From positions 1-23,904 of IMG/VR virus record IMGVR_UViG_3300030116_004362: 23,904 bases of DNA; one strand, given 5' to 3'. Of the stretch, positions 9,594 to 19,900 are shown piece after piece. This DNA is from a virus. The position numbers and the translations under genes are program-made. The notes beneath the pieces were generated by a model that did not search any database, was not told where the DNA came from, and saw only the letters and a list, made by a program, of their open reading frames with translations. The stretch's first letter is position 1; the number at the start of each line of letters is the position of its first letter.

Positions 9594-11503
9594 CACCTAA
9601 AGTATGTTTTGCTAAAGGTTGTCACAATATTTTAAAACCACCTAAGAAAAAATTTTGTTCTACAAAATGTTCTAAAAGTTATCACAATGCTGTATATCAT
9701 GCAAAATCAAAAGGTGCAGTATATGAATTAGAGCATGATGGTAAACCAGTTGCACAACCAAATGTACAAAAAAGAAGAGGTGAAGTCTATGAGAAACTTA
9801 TTGAAAAAGATTTAGGACCTCTGATTCTCAAAGGAGATATGGAAAAGAAAGATGCTGCAAAGATTCTTGGATGTTCAAAAGCTGCACTAAGTTATGCATA
9901 CGCTGCTTGGGTAGAAGATATAGAAACAAAATCAAAAGCAGAAAGCTGGACTTTACCAGCCAAAGCAGAAAAATCTTTGAGAGATTTTAAAAAATTTAGA
10001 GATAGATATTTCGAAACAGAGACAGGAGAAAAATACGAAACACCTGATTTTCACATAAGATGGATTGAATCGATACTTGAAGCTATCGAGCATGGTAAAC
10101 AACAAATGATATTGTCACCGCCAAGACATGGCAAGACTGATTTATTAATACATTTTGCAGTTTGGTTGATTATAAAAAATCCAAATGTAAGAATATTGTG
10201 GGTCGGTGGTAACGAAGAGATATCAAAGAATGCGATATCATCTGTTATTGACCAACTTGAGAATAATGAACTTCTTAACGAAGAGTTATGTCCACCTGGT
10301 AAAAGTTTTAAACCAGCATCAAGAACAGGTAAAGCCTGGTCGCAAAATGGTTTTACTGTAGGTACAAGAACTGTTACAGGTATTAAATCACCTACCATGG
10401 TTGGTATAGGTAGAGGTGGTAAAATTTTATCAAGAGACTGTGACATAATTATTGCAGATGACATTGAGGACCATGGTTCTACTATGCAACCTGCATCAAG
10501 AGAAAATACAAGAAACTGGTGGACAACAACTTTATCTTCAAGAAAAGAGGAACACACAGCAATTGTTGTTATTGGTTCAAGACAACATCATGATGATTTA
10601 TATTCACACTTACTTGATAACGATTCCTGGTCAACAATAGTAGAAGAGGCACACGATACAGGTTGTACTCTTCCTGATTGGTCAGATGATGAACATTTAG
10701 ATTGTATGTTATGGACTGGCAAAAGAACCTACAAATGGTTGATGGACAGAAAAAGAGCAGCAGAAACAACTGGAGGTAGAGCAATTTACGAAATGGTCTA
10801 TCTTAATGTAGCAATCCCTGATGGTCTCTCTTTGTTTGATAGAACAGAGATAGAAGCTTGTAGGGACCAAAAAAGGGATATTGGGCAAGTACCTGCAGGA
10901 GTAAGACTGATTGCAGGACTTGACCCAGCTTCTACTGGTTATCAAGCTGCAGTTTTATGGGGATACAATACAGAAACAGGTATGTTGTATCTTATTGATT
11001 TACACAACAATCTAGGTGGTGGAATACCACAAGCACTAGAAGTAATCAAAGATTGGTGGCAAAAATATACATGTAGTCATTGGGTAATAGAAGAAAATGG
11101 TTTTCAAAAAGCTATTAGACAAGATGAATCAATAAGAGTTTTTGCTGCAACACATGGGATATTTCTTGAGGGACATGAAACAAGAAATCAAAAATTTGAC
11201 CCATTGTTTGGTGTCACAGCTATGAGACCAATGTTCCAGGAACAGAAAATTTCTTTACCATATCTTGGATATGAAGCCCAAGAAAAGGTAAACTTATATA
11301 CAAGTCAGTTGGTTTATTTCAGTTCTGCAAGAACAAAAAGTAAATCAGTAGGAACAAAAACAGATATTGTTATGGCTAGTTGGTTTCCTATGAGAGCAAT
11401 TAGGCGTATGCAAAAAGAAAGATTTGCTGAACTAGGATATGATTACAGTCCTAGTTTTACTGACTATACTACAAGTAACATAGATTTAGACAACTGGAGT
11501 TAA
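9590..11503 (+). CDS. terL: Terminase large subunit with N-terminal zinc finger and HTH
   Basis: This is the DNA-packaging motor: an ATPase that pumps DNA through the portal and a nuclease that cuts the concatemer. Walker A is SPPRHGKT (176-183). Walker B is DIIIADDIED (285-294), followed by the coupling motif VIGSRQHHDD (327-336). The nuclease has RNase H-like acids: Asp445 in AGLDPASTG, Glu501/502 in HWVIEENGF and Asp592 in TKTDIVMASW. Unusual is the leading 120-150 residues: a Cys6/Cys11/Cys23/Cys27 zinc finger (CFAKGCH...FCSTKC) and a helix-turn-helix-like segment (82-110), features normally expected of a separate DNA-recognition subunit. The portal gene follows with no gap. Confidence 0.92.
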   Translation: MTPKVCFAKGCHNILKPPKKKFCSTKCSKSYHNAVYHAKSKGAVYELEHDGKPVAQPNVQKRRGEVYEKLIEKDLGPLILKGDMEKKDAAKILGCSKAALSYAYAAWVEDIETKSKAESWTLPAKAEKSLRDFKKFRDRYFETETGEKYETPDFHIRWIESILEAIEHGKQQMILSPPRHGKTDLLIHFAVWLIIKNPNVRILWVGGNEEISKNAISSVIDQLENNELLNEELCPPGKSFKPASRTGKAWSQNGFTVGTRTVTGIKSPTMVGIGRGGKILSRDCDIIIADDIEDHGSTMQPASRENTRNWWTTTLSSRKEEHTAIVVIGSRQHHDDLYSHLLDNDSWSTIVEEAHDTGCTLPDWSDDEHLDCMLWTGKRTYKWLMDRKRAAETTGGRAIYEMVYLNVAIPDGLSLFDRTEIEACRDQKRDIGQVPAGVRLIAGLDPASTGYQAAVLWGYNTETGMLYLIDLHNNLGGGIPQALEVIKDWWQKYTCSHWVIEENGFQKAIRQDESIRVFAATHGIFLEGHETRNQKFDPLFGVTAMRPMFQEQKISLPYLGYEAQEKVNLYTSQLVYFSSARTKSKSVGTKTDIVMASWFPMRAIRRMQKERFAELGYDYSPSFTDYTTSNIDLDNWS

Positions 11504-13267
11504 ATGCCATTAGATAGCGATAAACTGTACGACAGAATTGATTACCTCAGACAAATAAATAGAGATTCTATTATTGATAGGTCAAGGATTCGTGACATTA
11601 TGAATGGTGGAGAAGCAGCTGTAAAAGCTCTTCTTGGTGGCTCAATGAATGTTGAATATCACGAATTACCTGCACCTAATTTATTTTTGACTGCACTTGA
11701 AAGATTTGCACAAAAATTAGGCAGAAGTCCTGATTTAAAAGTAGATATACTTAACGAAAAAGATTCTGAAAGAGCAAAGAAAAAATCTGAAAAATTAGAA
11801 CGAATTGTCATGGCTTATGACAAATATCAAAAACTAAATATGCAATTACCACAAGTTGGTAGATGGTTACCAGGTTATGGTTTTGTTGTTTGGACTATCT
11901 CTCACAGAAGAGATAAAGAAGGTAATCCATATCCTTATGCAGAAATCAGAGACCCTTTTACTTGTTATCCTGGATACTTTGGAAATGACCAACAACCAAA
12001 AGAATTAGCAATCATATCAAGAGTTCCACATAGAATACTTGCAGAACAATATCCTGATGCCAAAAAATTTATATACCAGGGACCTGCAGAAGAAGAAAAT
12101 CAACCAGCATACAGTACAAGATTAGATTATGGAGACAGAGTAAAAAACTGGGCAGGTTCTAATGGTGATGGAAAGATTGTTGTTGAATACAAAGATGGTG
12201 AGGGTACTTATGTATTTTTACCTGAGAACAGAAAAATTATTGATTTTATGGAGAACCCACTTAAATCAGGTCCTTGTTTTGTTGTAGCTAAAAGATATAG
12301 TTTCGACCAATTACAAAGTCAGTTCCAACACATAACAGGTCTTATGGCTAACATGGCAAAAATAAACATCCTAGGAACTATTGCTATGGAAGATGCAGTA
12401 TTTACTGAAACAAATATTACAGGAGAGATTGAATCAGGGAAATACAGAAAAGGTAGGTTTGCTGTTAACTACCTTGCCCCTGGTTCATCAGTATCAAAAC
12501 CAGTAAATAATTTACCTTATCAATTGTTTCAACAAGTTGATAGATTAGAACGACACTTACGATTAGGTGCAGCTTATCCTGTATCAGATGATGGACAATC
12601 ACCAAACTCATTTGTTACTGGTAGAGGATTAGAAGAACTTGGTCAATCCGCATCATTGCATGTCAGAGAATATCAAAGTGTTTTAGCTGATGCTTTACAA
12701 GAACTAGATGCAAAAAGACTTGAATATGATGAAGCAATGTTTGCTGGATTAAGAAAACCTATAGCAGGTTTTCATAAAGGCACAGCTTACAAAGAAACTT
12801 ATGTACCTAACTCAGATATAAAAGAATTTTATACAACAAGAAGAGTGTATGGTGTCATGGCTGGATTTGATGAGCCACAGAAAATTATTACAGGTTTACA
12901 ACTCAAACAACAAGGAATTATTGATACGCAGACATTACAAGAAAACATGGATGGCTTGGATAATATTACAAAAATACAAAACAGAATAAATTCTGAAAGA
13001 GCAGAAACAGTATTGTTTGAAAGTCTTATGGCACAAGCTGCTCAAGGTAATCCAAAAGCTACAATGGCAGCTATTGAGATAAGAAAAAATCCGCAAAACA
13101 TGTCAGATATATTGGACAAGTTTTATACTCCTGAGGGAGAAGAACCTACAGAAGAAGAACAAGAACTTATCCAAGGGGCTCAACAGGTTCAAGCACAAGG
13201 ACCACCACCAGGATTAGCACAAGTATTAGCACAAGCAGCAGCACAAGGAGGTGAAAATGCAGGATGA
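11504..13267 (+). CDS. Portal protein
   Basis: This 587-aa protein has the character of SPP1/HK97-type portals, the dodecameric ring through which DNA enters the capsid. Supporting signs are the position directly after the terminase, an N-terminal helical part with NLFLTALERFAQKLGRSPDL, the wing/stem segment YPYAEIRDPFTCYPGYFG (about residues 144-161) and the clip/crown region RLERHLRLGAAYPVSDDGQS then TGRGLEELGQSASLHVREYQ. The C-terminus is Gln/Ala-rich and flexible. Its ATG is immediately after the terminase TAA. Identification is by pattern and context. Confidence 0.85.
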   Translation: MPLDSDKLYDRIDYLRQINRDSIIDRSRIRDIMNGGEAAVKALLGGSMNVEYHELPAPNLFLTALERFAQKLGRSPDLKVDILNEKDSERAKKKSEKLERIVMAYDKYQKLNMQLPQVGRWLPGYGFVVWTISHRRDKEGNPYPYAEIRDPFTCYPGYFGNDQQPKELAIISRVPHRILAEQYPDAKKFIYQGPAEEENQPAYSTRLDYGDRVKNWAGSNGDGKIVVEYKDGEGTYVFLPENRKIIDFMENPLKSGPCFVVAKRYSFDQLQSQFQHITGLMANMAKINILGTIAMEDAVFTETNITGEIESGKYRKGRFAVNYLAPGSSVSKPVNNLPYQLFQQVDRLERHLRLGAAYPVSDDGQSPNSFVTGRGLEELGQSASLHVREYQSVLADALQELDAKRLEYDEAMFAGLRKPIAGFHKGTAYKETYVPNSDIKEFYTTRRVYGVMAGFDEPQKIITGLQLKQQGIIDTQTLQENMDGLDNITKIQNRINSERAETVLFESLMAQAAQGNPKATMAAIEIRKNPQNMSDILDKFYTPEGEEPTEEEQELIQGAQQVQAQGPPPGLAQVLAQAAAQGGENAG

Positions 13268-13538
13268 CCCAATGTTAGAAACTAACAAAAAGTTTTATGA
13301 CATAATCAACTCTGAAGATTGGGAAGATGAACTTGAAGAACTAATTATTCTTGATGATGACATGGATGACTTTACTCCTCCTGTAATGCAATACTGGTTG
13401 CAATCACCAATACCAAATGTATTTATTAGAGTTGACTTTACTGTCGAAAAAGATGAAGAGAATCAACAGAAAGAATATCTTAATTTTTTAAATAACTTAA
13501 GAGAATTTTTGAATAGAAAAGAGGATGAGGGATGGTAG
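13257..13538 (+). CDS. Unknown acidic protein, 93 aa
   Basis: A perfect AGGAGG (13246-13251) lies 5 nt before the ATG at 13257; a GTG two codons earlier overlaps this site and is rejected. The protein is strongly acidic (SEDWEDELEELIILDDDMDD), followed by VMQYWLQSPIPNVFIRVDFT and a charged helix. Acidic small proteins after the portal may act in head assembly, but nothing proves it. It overlaps the portal end by 11 nt. Confidence 0.7.
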   Translation: MQDDPMLETNKKFYDIINSEDWEDELEELIILDDDMDDFTPPVMQYWLQSPIPNVFIRVDFTVEKDEENQQKEYLNFLNNLREFLNRKEDEGW

Positions 13539-13972
13539 ATAAAGAAACTATGGCAAAAGAAGCCACTGATATGAGAGACCCTGCTTTTCAAGATTTATAT
13601 GTACCAAGAAAAGAAGGTGACCCAACTGGTTCATCTCAAGTTAACAATGAATTAGCAAAAGGCTTGACTGGAGAGCAAGAAGATTTAGCTTTTGAACAAG
13701 CACTTAATCAAAGAGTACAAAGACCAATTACATTAGCAGAGCCAACTAGGTTTCCTGCAGAGCCTAATACAGCAGGTATTACTTTAGGTGCAGGTCCAGG
13801 TCCTGAAAAAACAAGACCAACTACAGATTTGAAAAGTTTTGTAGCAGGTGTTTTAGGAAAATATCGACATCCTATTCTTGCAGAATTAAATGTTGAGCTA
13901 AATACTCCTGTGGTTGAACAACCAAACACAAGATTCCGCATGACAGACAGTCAATTCAAAGATTATGCGTAA
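13532..13972 (+). CDS. Unknown protein, 146 aa
   Basis: The protein is polar and proline-rich in its middle (ITLAEPTRFPAEPNTAGITL), with a short hydrophobic-basic helix LKSFVAGVLGKYRHPILAEL near residues 100-119. It looks mostly unstructured, like a linker or scaffold-type protein. Start supported by GAGG 7 nt upstream; it overlaps the preceding gene by 7 nt and the giant gene by 8 nt. No family recognised. Confidence 0.65.
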   Translation: MVDKETMAKEATDMRDPAFQDLYVPRKEGDPTGSSQVNNELAKGLTGEQEDLAFEQALNQRVQRPITLAEPTRFPAEPNTAGITLGAGPGPEKTRPTTDLKSFVAGVLGKYRHPILAELNVELNTPVVEQPNTRFRMTDSQFKDYA

Positions 13973-16900
13973 TTATGGACTTAGATATTCTGCATCTGAT
14001 TTAAGTGATGCATACGCAGAAGAAGTCTTAAATAAAGTAAACAGCTACAACAAAGGTGTTCAAAAAACAAATCCTGATTTAGCAAACGATATAGCTGACA
14101 TGATACAAGCATATCCAACTATGGATGTAGAAGTAGCAGCTATTGCAGCAATGGAAGGTGTTAAAGCAGATGACCAATTAGCTTTAGATTTAGCAAATGC
14201 TATGCATAGTCTCGCAGTTAAAAAAAATACAAAAAATCTAGTTACAGATGTAGGTTATGGAAAAAGAAAATTCCAACAAGGTATGTTGTTTCTTGATTCT
14301 TTATTTCAACCTGTATCGAGAGGTTTTAAATCTGCAGTTGTTGCAGCACAAGAAACTGGTCGTTCTGTGCCTCTTACTGTTGCACAAGCAGCAGCAGGCG
14401 GATTAATAAGTTTATTTACTGCAAGACCAGGCAAACAATTACAAAATCAAACAACAGCTAATTATCTTGATGCTCTTGCTGGACCTGGTGTAGGTAGAGC
14501 TTTCCAAAATGCAAAAGAAGCTTATGGAGAAACTGAGTTTAATTTAATGTTAGAGCAATCAAGACAAGGTAAACCTTTGAACTTAGGTGCTGGGTTTTTA
14601 CCTCGCTCAGTAGATTTGAAAGAAACACAAGTATATTTAGATGAACTTAGAGCAGGAAGTGACAAAGGTACTGCAATGAGAAAAGCAGCAGAAGTTTATG
14701 GAATACCTATAACACAATTGTTTGATGCTAGAGAGGACCAGTTTAAATATACAACTGATACAGGAGAAAAAATAAATATATCTCCTGGAAGAGTTGTAGC
14801 AGCACAAGTTTTTGAACCAGGAACAGGTGGATACAATGTTGTCTCAGGAGCAATAGATGCAGTGTTTAGACTTGCAGCAGACCCAACAAACTTAGCTTTG
14901 ATGTATGGTGCTGGTGTAAAGACTGCTATGAGAACATTAGTGCAATCAAATAGAACAGCCTTATCAGCAACTGATAAGACAACAGCTTTTTTAAGAGGAT
15001 TTCTTCCTGGTAAGACTGGTAAGCATAATCGAGCTTTATTTTATGGAAGAACTGTTGATGATATAAGAAGAACTTCTTGGGGACAAAAATTTGGTGAATC
15101 AATTGCAAAACTTAAAGGTGATGAAGGAAGAGCTTTTCTTGCTGACATTCCTGAATTTGCAAAGATACCAGCATCTGTTAGAGAAGTATTAATTCAAGTC
15201 GATAATGCTGATGATGTATGGAATGTTCTTGAAGTCATAGCAAAAGGTGGTGATTTAACTTTGACACAGTTTGACAATATGTTTGCACTAATGAAAAATG
15301 CACAACCTAATACAGCAATTGGTAATCAAATAAAAAGAAATCTTGACCAAGTAAGAGAGTTAAGTGTAAATAATGTTAACTTTGGATTGAACGCAATACC
15401 AGCAAAGCCGACAGTAACAGGTGAGTTTTTTAATTTTGTTGGAAAAGTTATTACAGGAAGAACAACAGATGTAGCTCCATTAAGAAAATTTGTATCTATG
15501 TTTACTGCAAGAAGTAATCCTACAAAAGGTTTATTAGGTGTTGGTACACAATTAAAACAATCATTACCAAAACATATACAAAGAGCATTAAGTTTGAGAC
15601 CTGAAACAACAATGCTAATTAGTAATCTTGATGCTGCAGCAAAAAATGCAGATGATATGTTGAAAATAGCATTTGCAAATCCACTCACAAGAGGTAGGTA
15701 TCAAAGAGAGATATTAGAAGCTACATCTCAAAAAGAACTAGATGAGATTACACACAGAGTAAATCAATCAATTGCAGATAGTGTATCAAAACGAAATCCA
15801 CAACTAGAAATAGATGTACAAGATTTGGTGCAACAAGAAGAAGCTTATACTGCAGAAATAGAACAACTAAGAAACTTTTTCTCAGGTTCTAATGGTGGTG
15901 CCATAGCTTTTCCTGGAACTCAAACAAGAATTAGATATACAAAACTAATAAAAGATTTACAAGAAAGAAACAAAAAACTTGGTATTGAGATGACAGATGA
16001 ACAAATGAAACGAACTATTGTTGAAGCTGTCCCAAGTATGCATTTATTATCACAAGCAGCTGATAATTTTGCTGCCCAACTATGGGACCCTCAAGATATT
16101 ATCAGAGCAACTAAAGCACACTCAACATTAATTGGTCCTCAAGATTCTTTGTTAAGAGCATGGGCAAATAAACCTAGAGATTTAGCTACATTGAATTGGA
16201 CTGATGTTTTTAAGATTCCAAGAAAAGCACTACTTGCAAATACAAAGAATAATAAATTACAACTCAAACCAAAAACAGTATCTGATAGATTGCTTGATGG
16301 TGTACAAAACAATGTTTTGAAACCACTTTGGATGTTAAGGCTTGCACTTATGTTAAGGATTGCACCTGAAGAGGGACTAAGGGCTGCGTTTGGTGGTAAG
16401 ACAAACTTTATAACTACACCTTTTGAAAGAGCTGCTTTATTATCAAATAAATCATTAGGTTTCTTAGGACCAAAAGTAAGAGAAGATAAAGTTTTATCTC
16501 TTTACAACAACCTTGGTGAAATAGTTATGACTTCAAGAATGACACCTGATGATGTTACATTTTTAAAAAATATGATGCGAACAAAAGATTTAAAAGACTT
16601 TGCTGCAATTGATTATGTAAAGATAGAAAAATTAATAAAGAATAGTTTATTAGAGATAAACACACAAGGTGTTGTTTCAGATTACATAATTGCTGCTGCT
16701 GTAAATGGTTTTGATATACGAGATATAAGATTTGCACAGTTAACTGAGAAAACTTTTCAGTTAGGTAGTTCTAATGCTGCTATCAAAGCAAATGTTAAAA
16801 TTGCTGGACCAAATAAAACTTATAATTCTGTTGGAGATGCTATAGCAGATGGAAATGAATTTATAAGTCTTACAGGAAAAAAAATTGGTAAAGAAGATGT

Positions 16901-19900
16901 TTATGTAACTCCTTATAGAGACAAAGAATTAGTTGTTAAAAATTTTATTGAAAAACAATCTTTTGAACAATCTATGAATACGCAACTTGATGATTTATTT
17001 TTAGATGATGAAACAATAGCTTTGTTACAAAAGAAAAATCATTTTCTAGCTGTAGGTAAAAACAATGAAGGTGAAACAGTTTTAAATGTAGCAGTTGGAT
17101 TATCAGGACAAAATGCTGTTGAGAATGCAGTTATTATGGGTGTCAATAGTTTTCAAAAAAATGTATTTGTACAAAATGCAGATGCAGTAAAAAATGCTGG
17201 TTTTAAAATTAAAAATGGAAATATAGATTTATATGCTTCTGTTCCATCAAATCTTGCACCATTAAGTTATTCATCTGAAATCAATCAAGAAATATTAGAA
17301 ACACTTTTTAAATCTAACTTTGATGCCTTAAGTCTAAAGATTGATGATGTGCAAGGTGCAGCACAAGGTATGCCTGGAGCAGGTTTATTTACAGCAGATG
17401 AAACATACATGGAAGCTATGGGAGAAGCAGCAGTTGTAAAAGGATTATTTGATGGCAGAAAAGATGTCGCAGAAAATTCTTTTATTATGGTAGAAAAGTT
17501 TCTTGCTGATGGCAGTGTAAATCCAAGAGCATGGGAAGCTTTATGGAATGAATTATCCTTGTTAGCAAAAGACCCAAATGTAGTTTATCTTGTAAATAAT
17601 GGCGTAGATGCAACTTTTGATTATTTAAGAACAAACCCAACAGGAAAAGCAACACTTAAAGAATTTATAGAAAGAAGTTTTAATCCTGAAGATAGAACAT
17701 TTTTGACAGATGATGATTTATTAAGAGGATATTTAGAATCTTTACAATATAGAGTACACAAAGCAATAGGAAATCCAAGTGCAAAGATACTTGATAAGTT
17801 TGGCAAAGAAGTTCCTAGAGAATTGGTAGGGAGAGTTTTTTATGCAAATGGACAAAAGACATTTCCAAAATTTTCTGTTGGTGATTTGTCCTGGGGTAAT
17901 CAAACAAAAATGTACCAGTTTATAAAAAATGGAGGAGTTTTAGATGGTAAAGATTGGATACGATATAACACCCACATACAATCTCTAAAGTTAGGAGGTA
18001 AGTCAGGTAGAGGAGCAGCTAATGAAAAATTTTATAAAGAATGGATTAATTTATTTGGACCTAAAGGTAAAAATGAATATGCAGATTTAGGATTTGGTCA
18101 AAACAGAATTGCTGCACAGTTTGATTTGAAAAATAGAATTTCTGAAACAGGAACTTATATTGCAGGTACAGAAATAAAAGCTGCAGGTTTTGTTGATGAC
18201 ATAACAAAAGATGGAGGATTTTTTGGTATATCTAACAATCTGCTTGAAAAAGGTTATGGAATATTAATTACAAAACCATCCAACTATTTAAACAGAGACC
18301 CATTATTTAGATATGCATTTTATGACAATGCTAAAGATTTAATAAGATTTATGGATGAACCAACAAAAACAAAGTTTATAAAAGAATCAGAAGTATACAT
18401 TGATGGTAATAAATTATGGGATGAATTAGTAGAGATAGCAAAAGAACCATCTCTTGAAAATACTGTAACAAGTCTTGACCAAGCAAATACATTATTGAAG
18501 GCATCTGCTTTAAATGAAGTTTTGAATTTATTTTATTCAACATCACAAAGACATGTAGCCTCAGATTTATTTTCCAAGTACATACCTTTCCCTGAGATAT
18601 GGGCAGAGGTTGCTAAGACATGGGGTAGATTGATTGTTGATAATCCACAAAAATTTAACAGAGCAAGAATCGCAGTTGATAATGGAACAGAAGCAAAACC
18701 ATGGGATTCTGAAACAGGATTCTTTTCTAAAGACCCAAAGACAGGAAAACTTATGTTTAATTATGTTGATGTATTTAATGTCTTATCACTAGGAACAATT
18801 CCTTTGGCAGGTAAACTAATCAATCAATTTGCTCCAGGAGAAAATAGACCTGATTTTATTCAGTCTCCATATCAAACAGCTGTATTTGGACAAGACTTAA
18901 CAGATAAAGGAGTAAGGGCAAAACCTATGGCTTTTGCTGCAGGTTTAAACTTAGTTGCACAAAATGGTTTTGCACCTGGTTTTGGTCCTGCTGTTACAGT
19001 ACCAGCAAGAATGCTTCTCAATGCAATAGGTTCAAATAGAACAATCAGAAACTTTTTCTTAGGAGAATTTGCTAAATCAAATAAAATGTTTGAACAGTTA
19101 CCAGCTTGGGCAAAAAAGTTTATTATCGGTGCAAGAGGTGAATCATCTGATGATGATGATATTGTTGCTACCTATGGAAATACTCAGATGGACTTATATA
19201 CAAGTTATGTTCTTGCAGGACTTGTTGACCAAACAGACCCATTGGAGGTACAAAAATATTTAGCACTATCTTATAAACAAGCAAGAAATTTATTTATGTT
19301 TAGAGGTATGGCACAGTTTTCTTTGCCTACAGCAATACAACCAAGAATAGAAGTAGAAGATAAAAATGGTACTTGGTGGGCTACACAGACATTAGTAAGT
19401 AAGTATCAAGAAATATTAATAGAAAATGGATATGACCATTTTCAAACACAATTAGATTTTGTTGAGAGATTTGGAATAAATCCTATACCACTAAAACAAC
19501 CAGGACAATATAACATAGGTAAAAAACCAGTAAAAGAAAATGCGTTTTTCTTTTGGAATCAACCTGAAAATAAAGCCTTGTTAAAATCTCACCCAAACAC
19601 TGCATATTATATTTACACAGACAAAATAGAAGATGAACTTTATTATCCTGCTTACTTTCAGGTGCAATCTGTAAACCTAACTCCTGAACAAGAAGCTAAA
19701 TTTATGGTTCACAGCCAAGCAATATTTGAATATGAAAAAGGGAAAGCAGATATAAGAGAGGAAAACTTGAGTTCAGGAGAACAACAAAGAAGAATATCTG
19801 ATTTAAAAATGAATATAGAAGATAAATATGGCGGTATTGATATGTTCAACTTTCAAGGTAAACCACAAAGCATAAGTATAAAATCAACAATGCTTGAGTT

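Noticed and set aside
10051-10557. 168-codon open frame on the minus strand inside the terminase gene
   Set aside because: It lies fully opposite the ATPase-coding sequence, has no ribosome binding site, and its Ser/Leu/Cys-rich product is typical of an antisense shadow.
15326-15688. 120-codon minus-strand frame inside the giant gene
   Set aside because: No start signal; it is opposite an intact 2089-codon frame, and its hydrophobic composition is what AT-rich antisense yields.
18944-18951. GTTTAAAC inside the giant gene
   Set aside because: Only the 8-mer is present; the flanking T and A of the decamer are missing, so it is likely coding chance.
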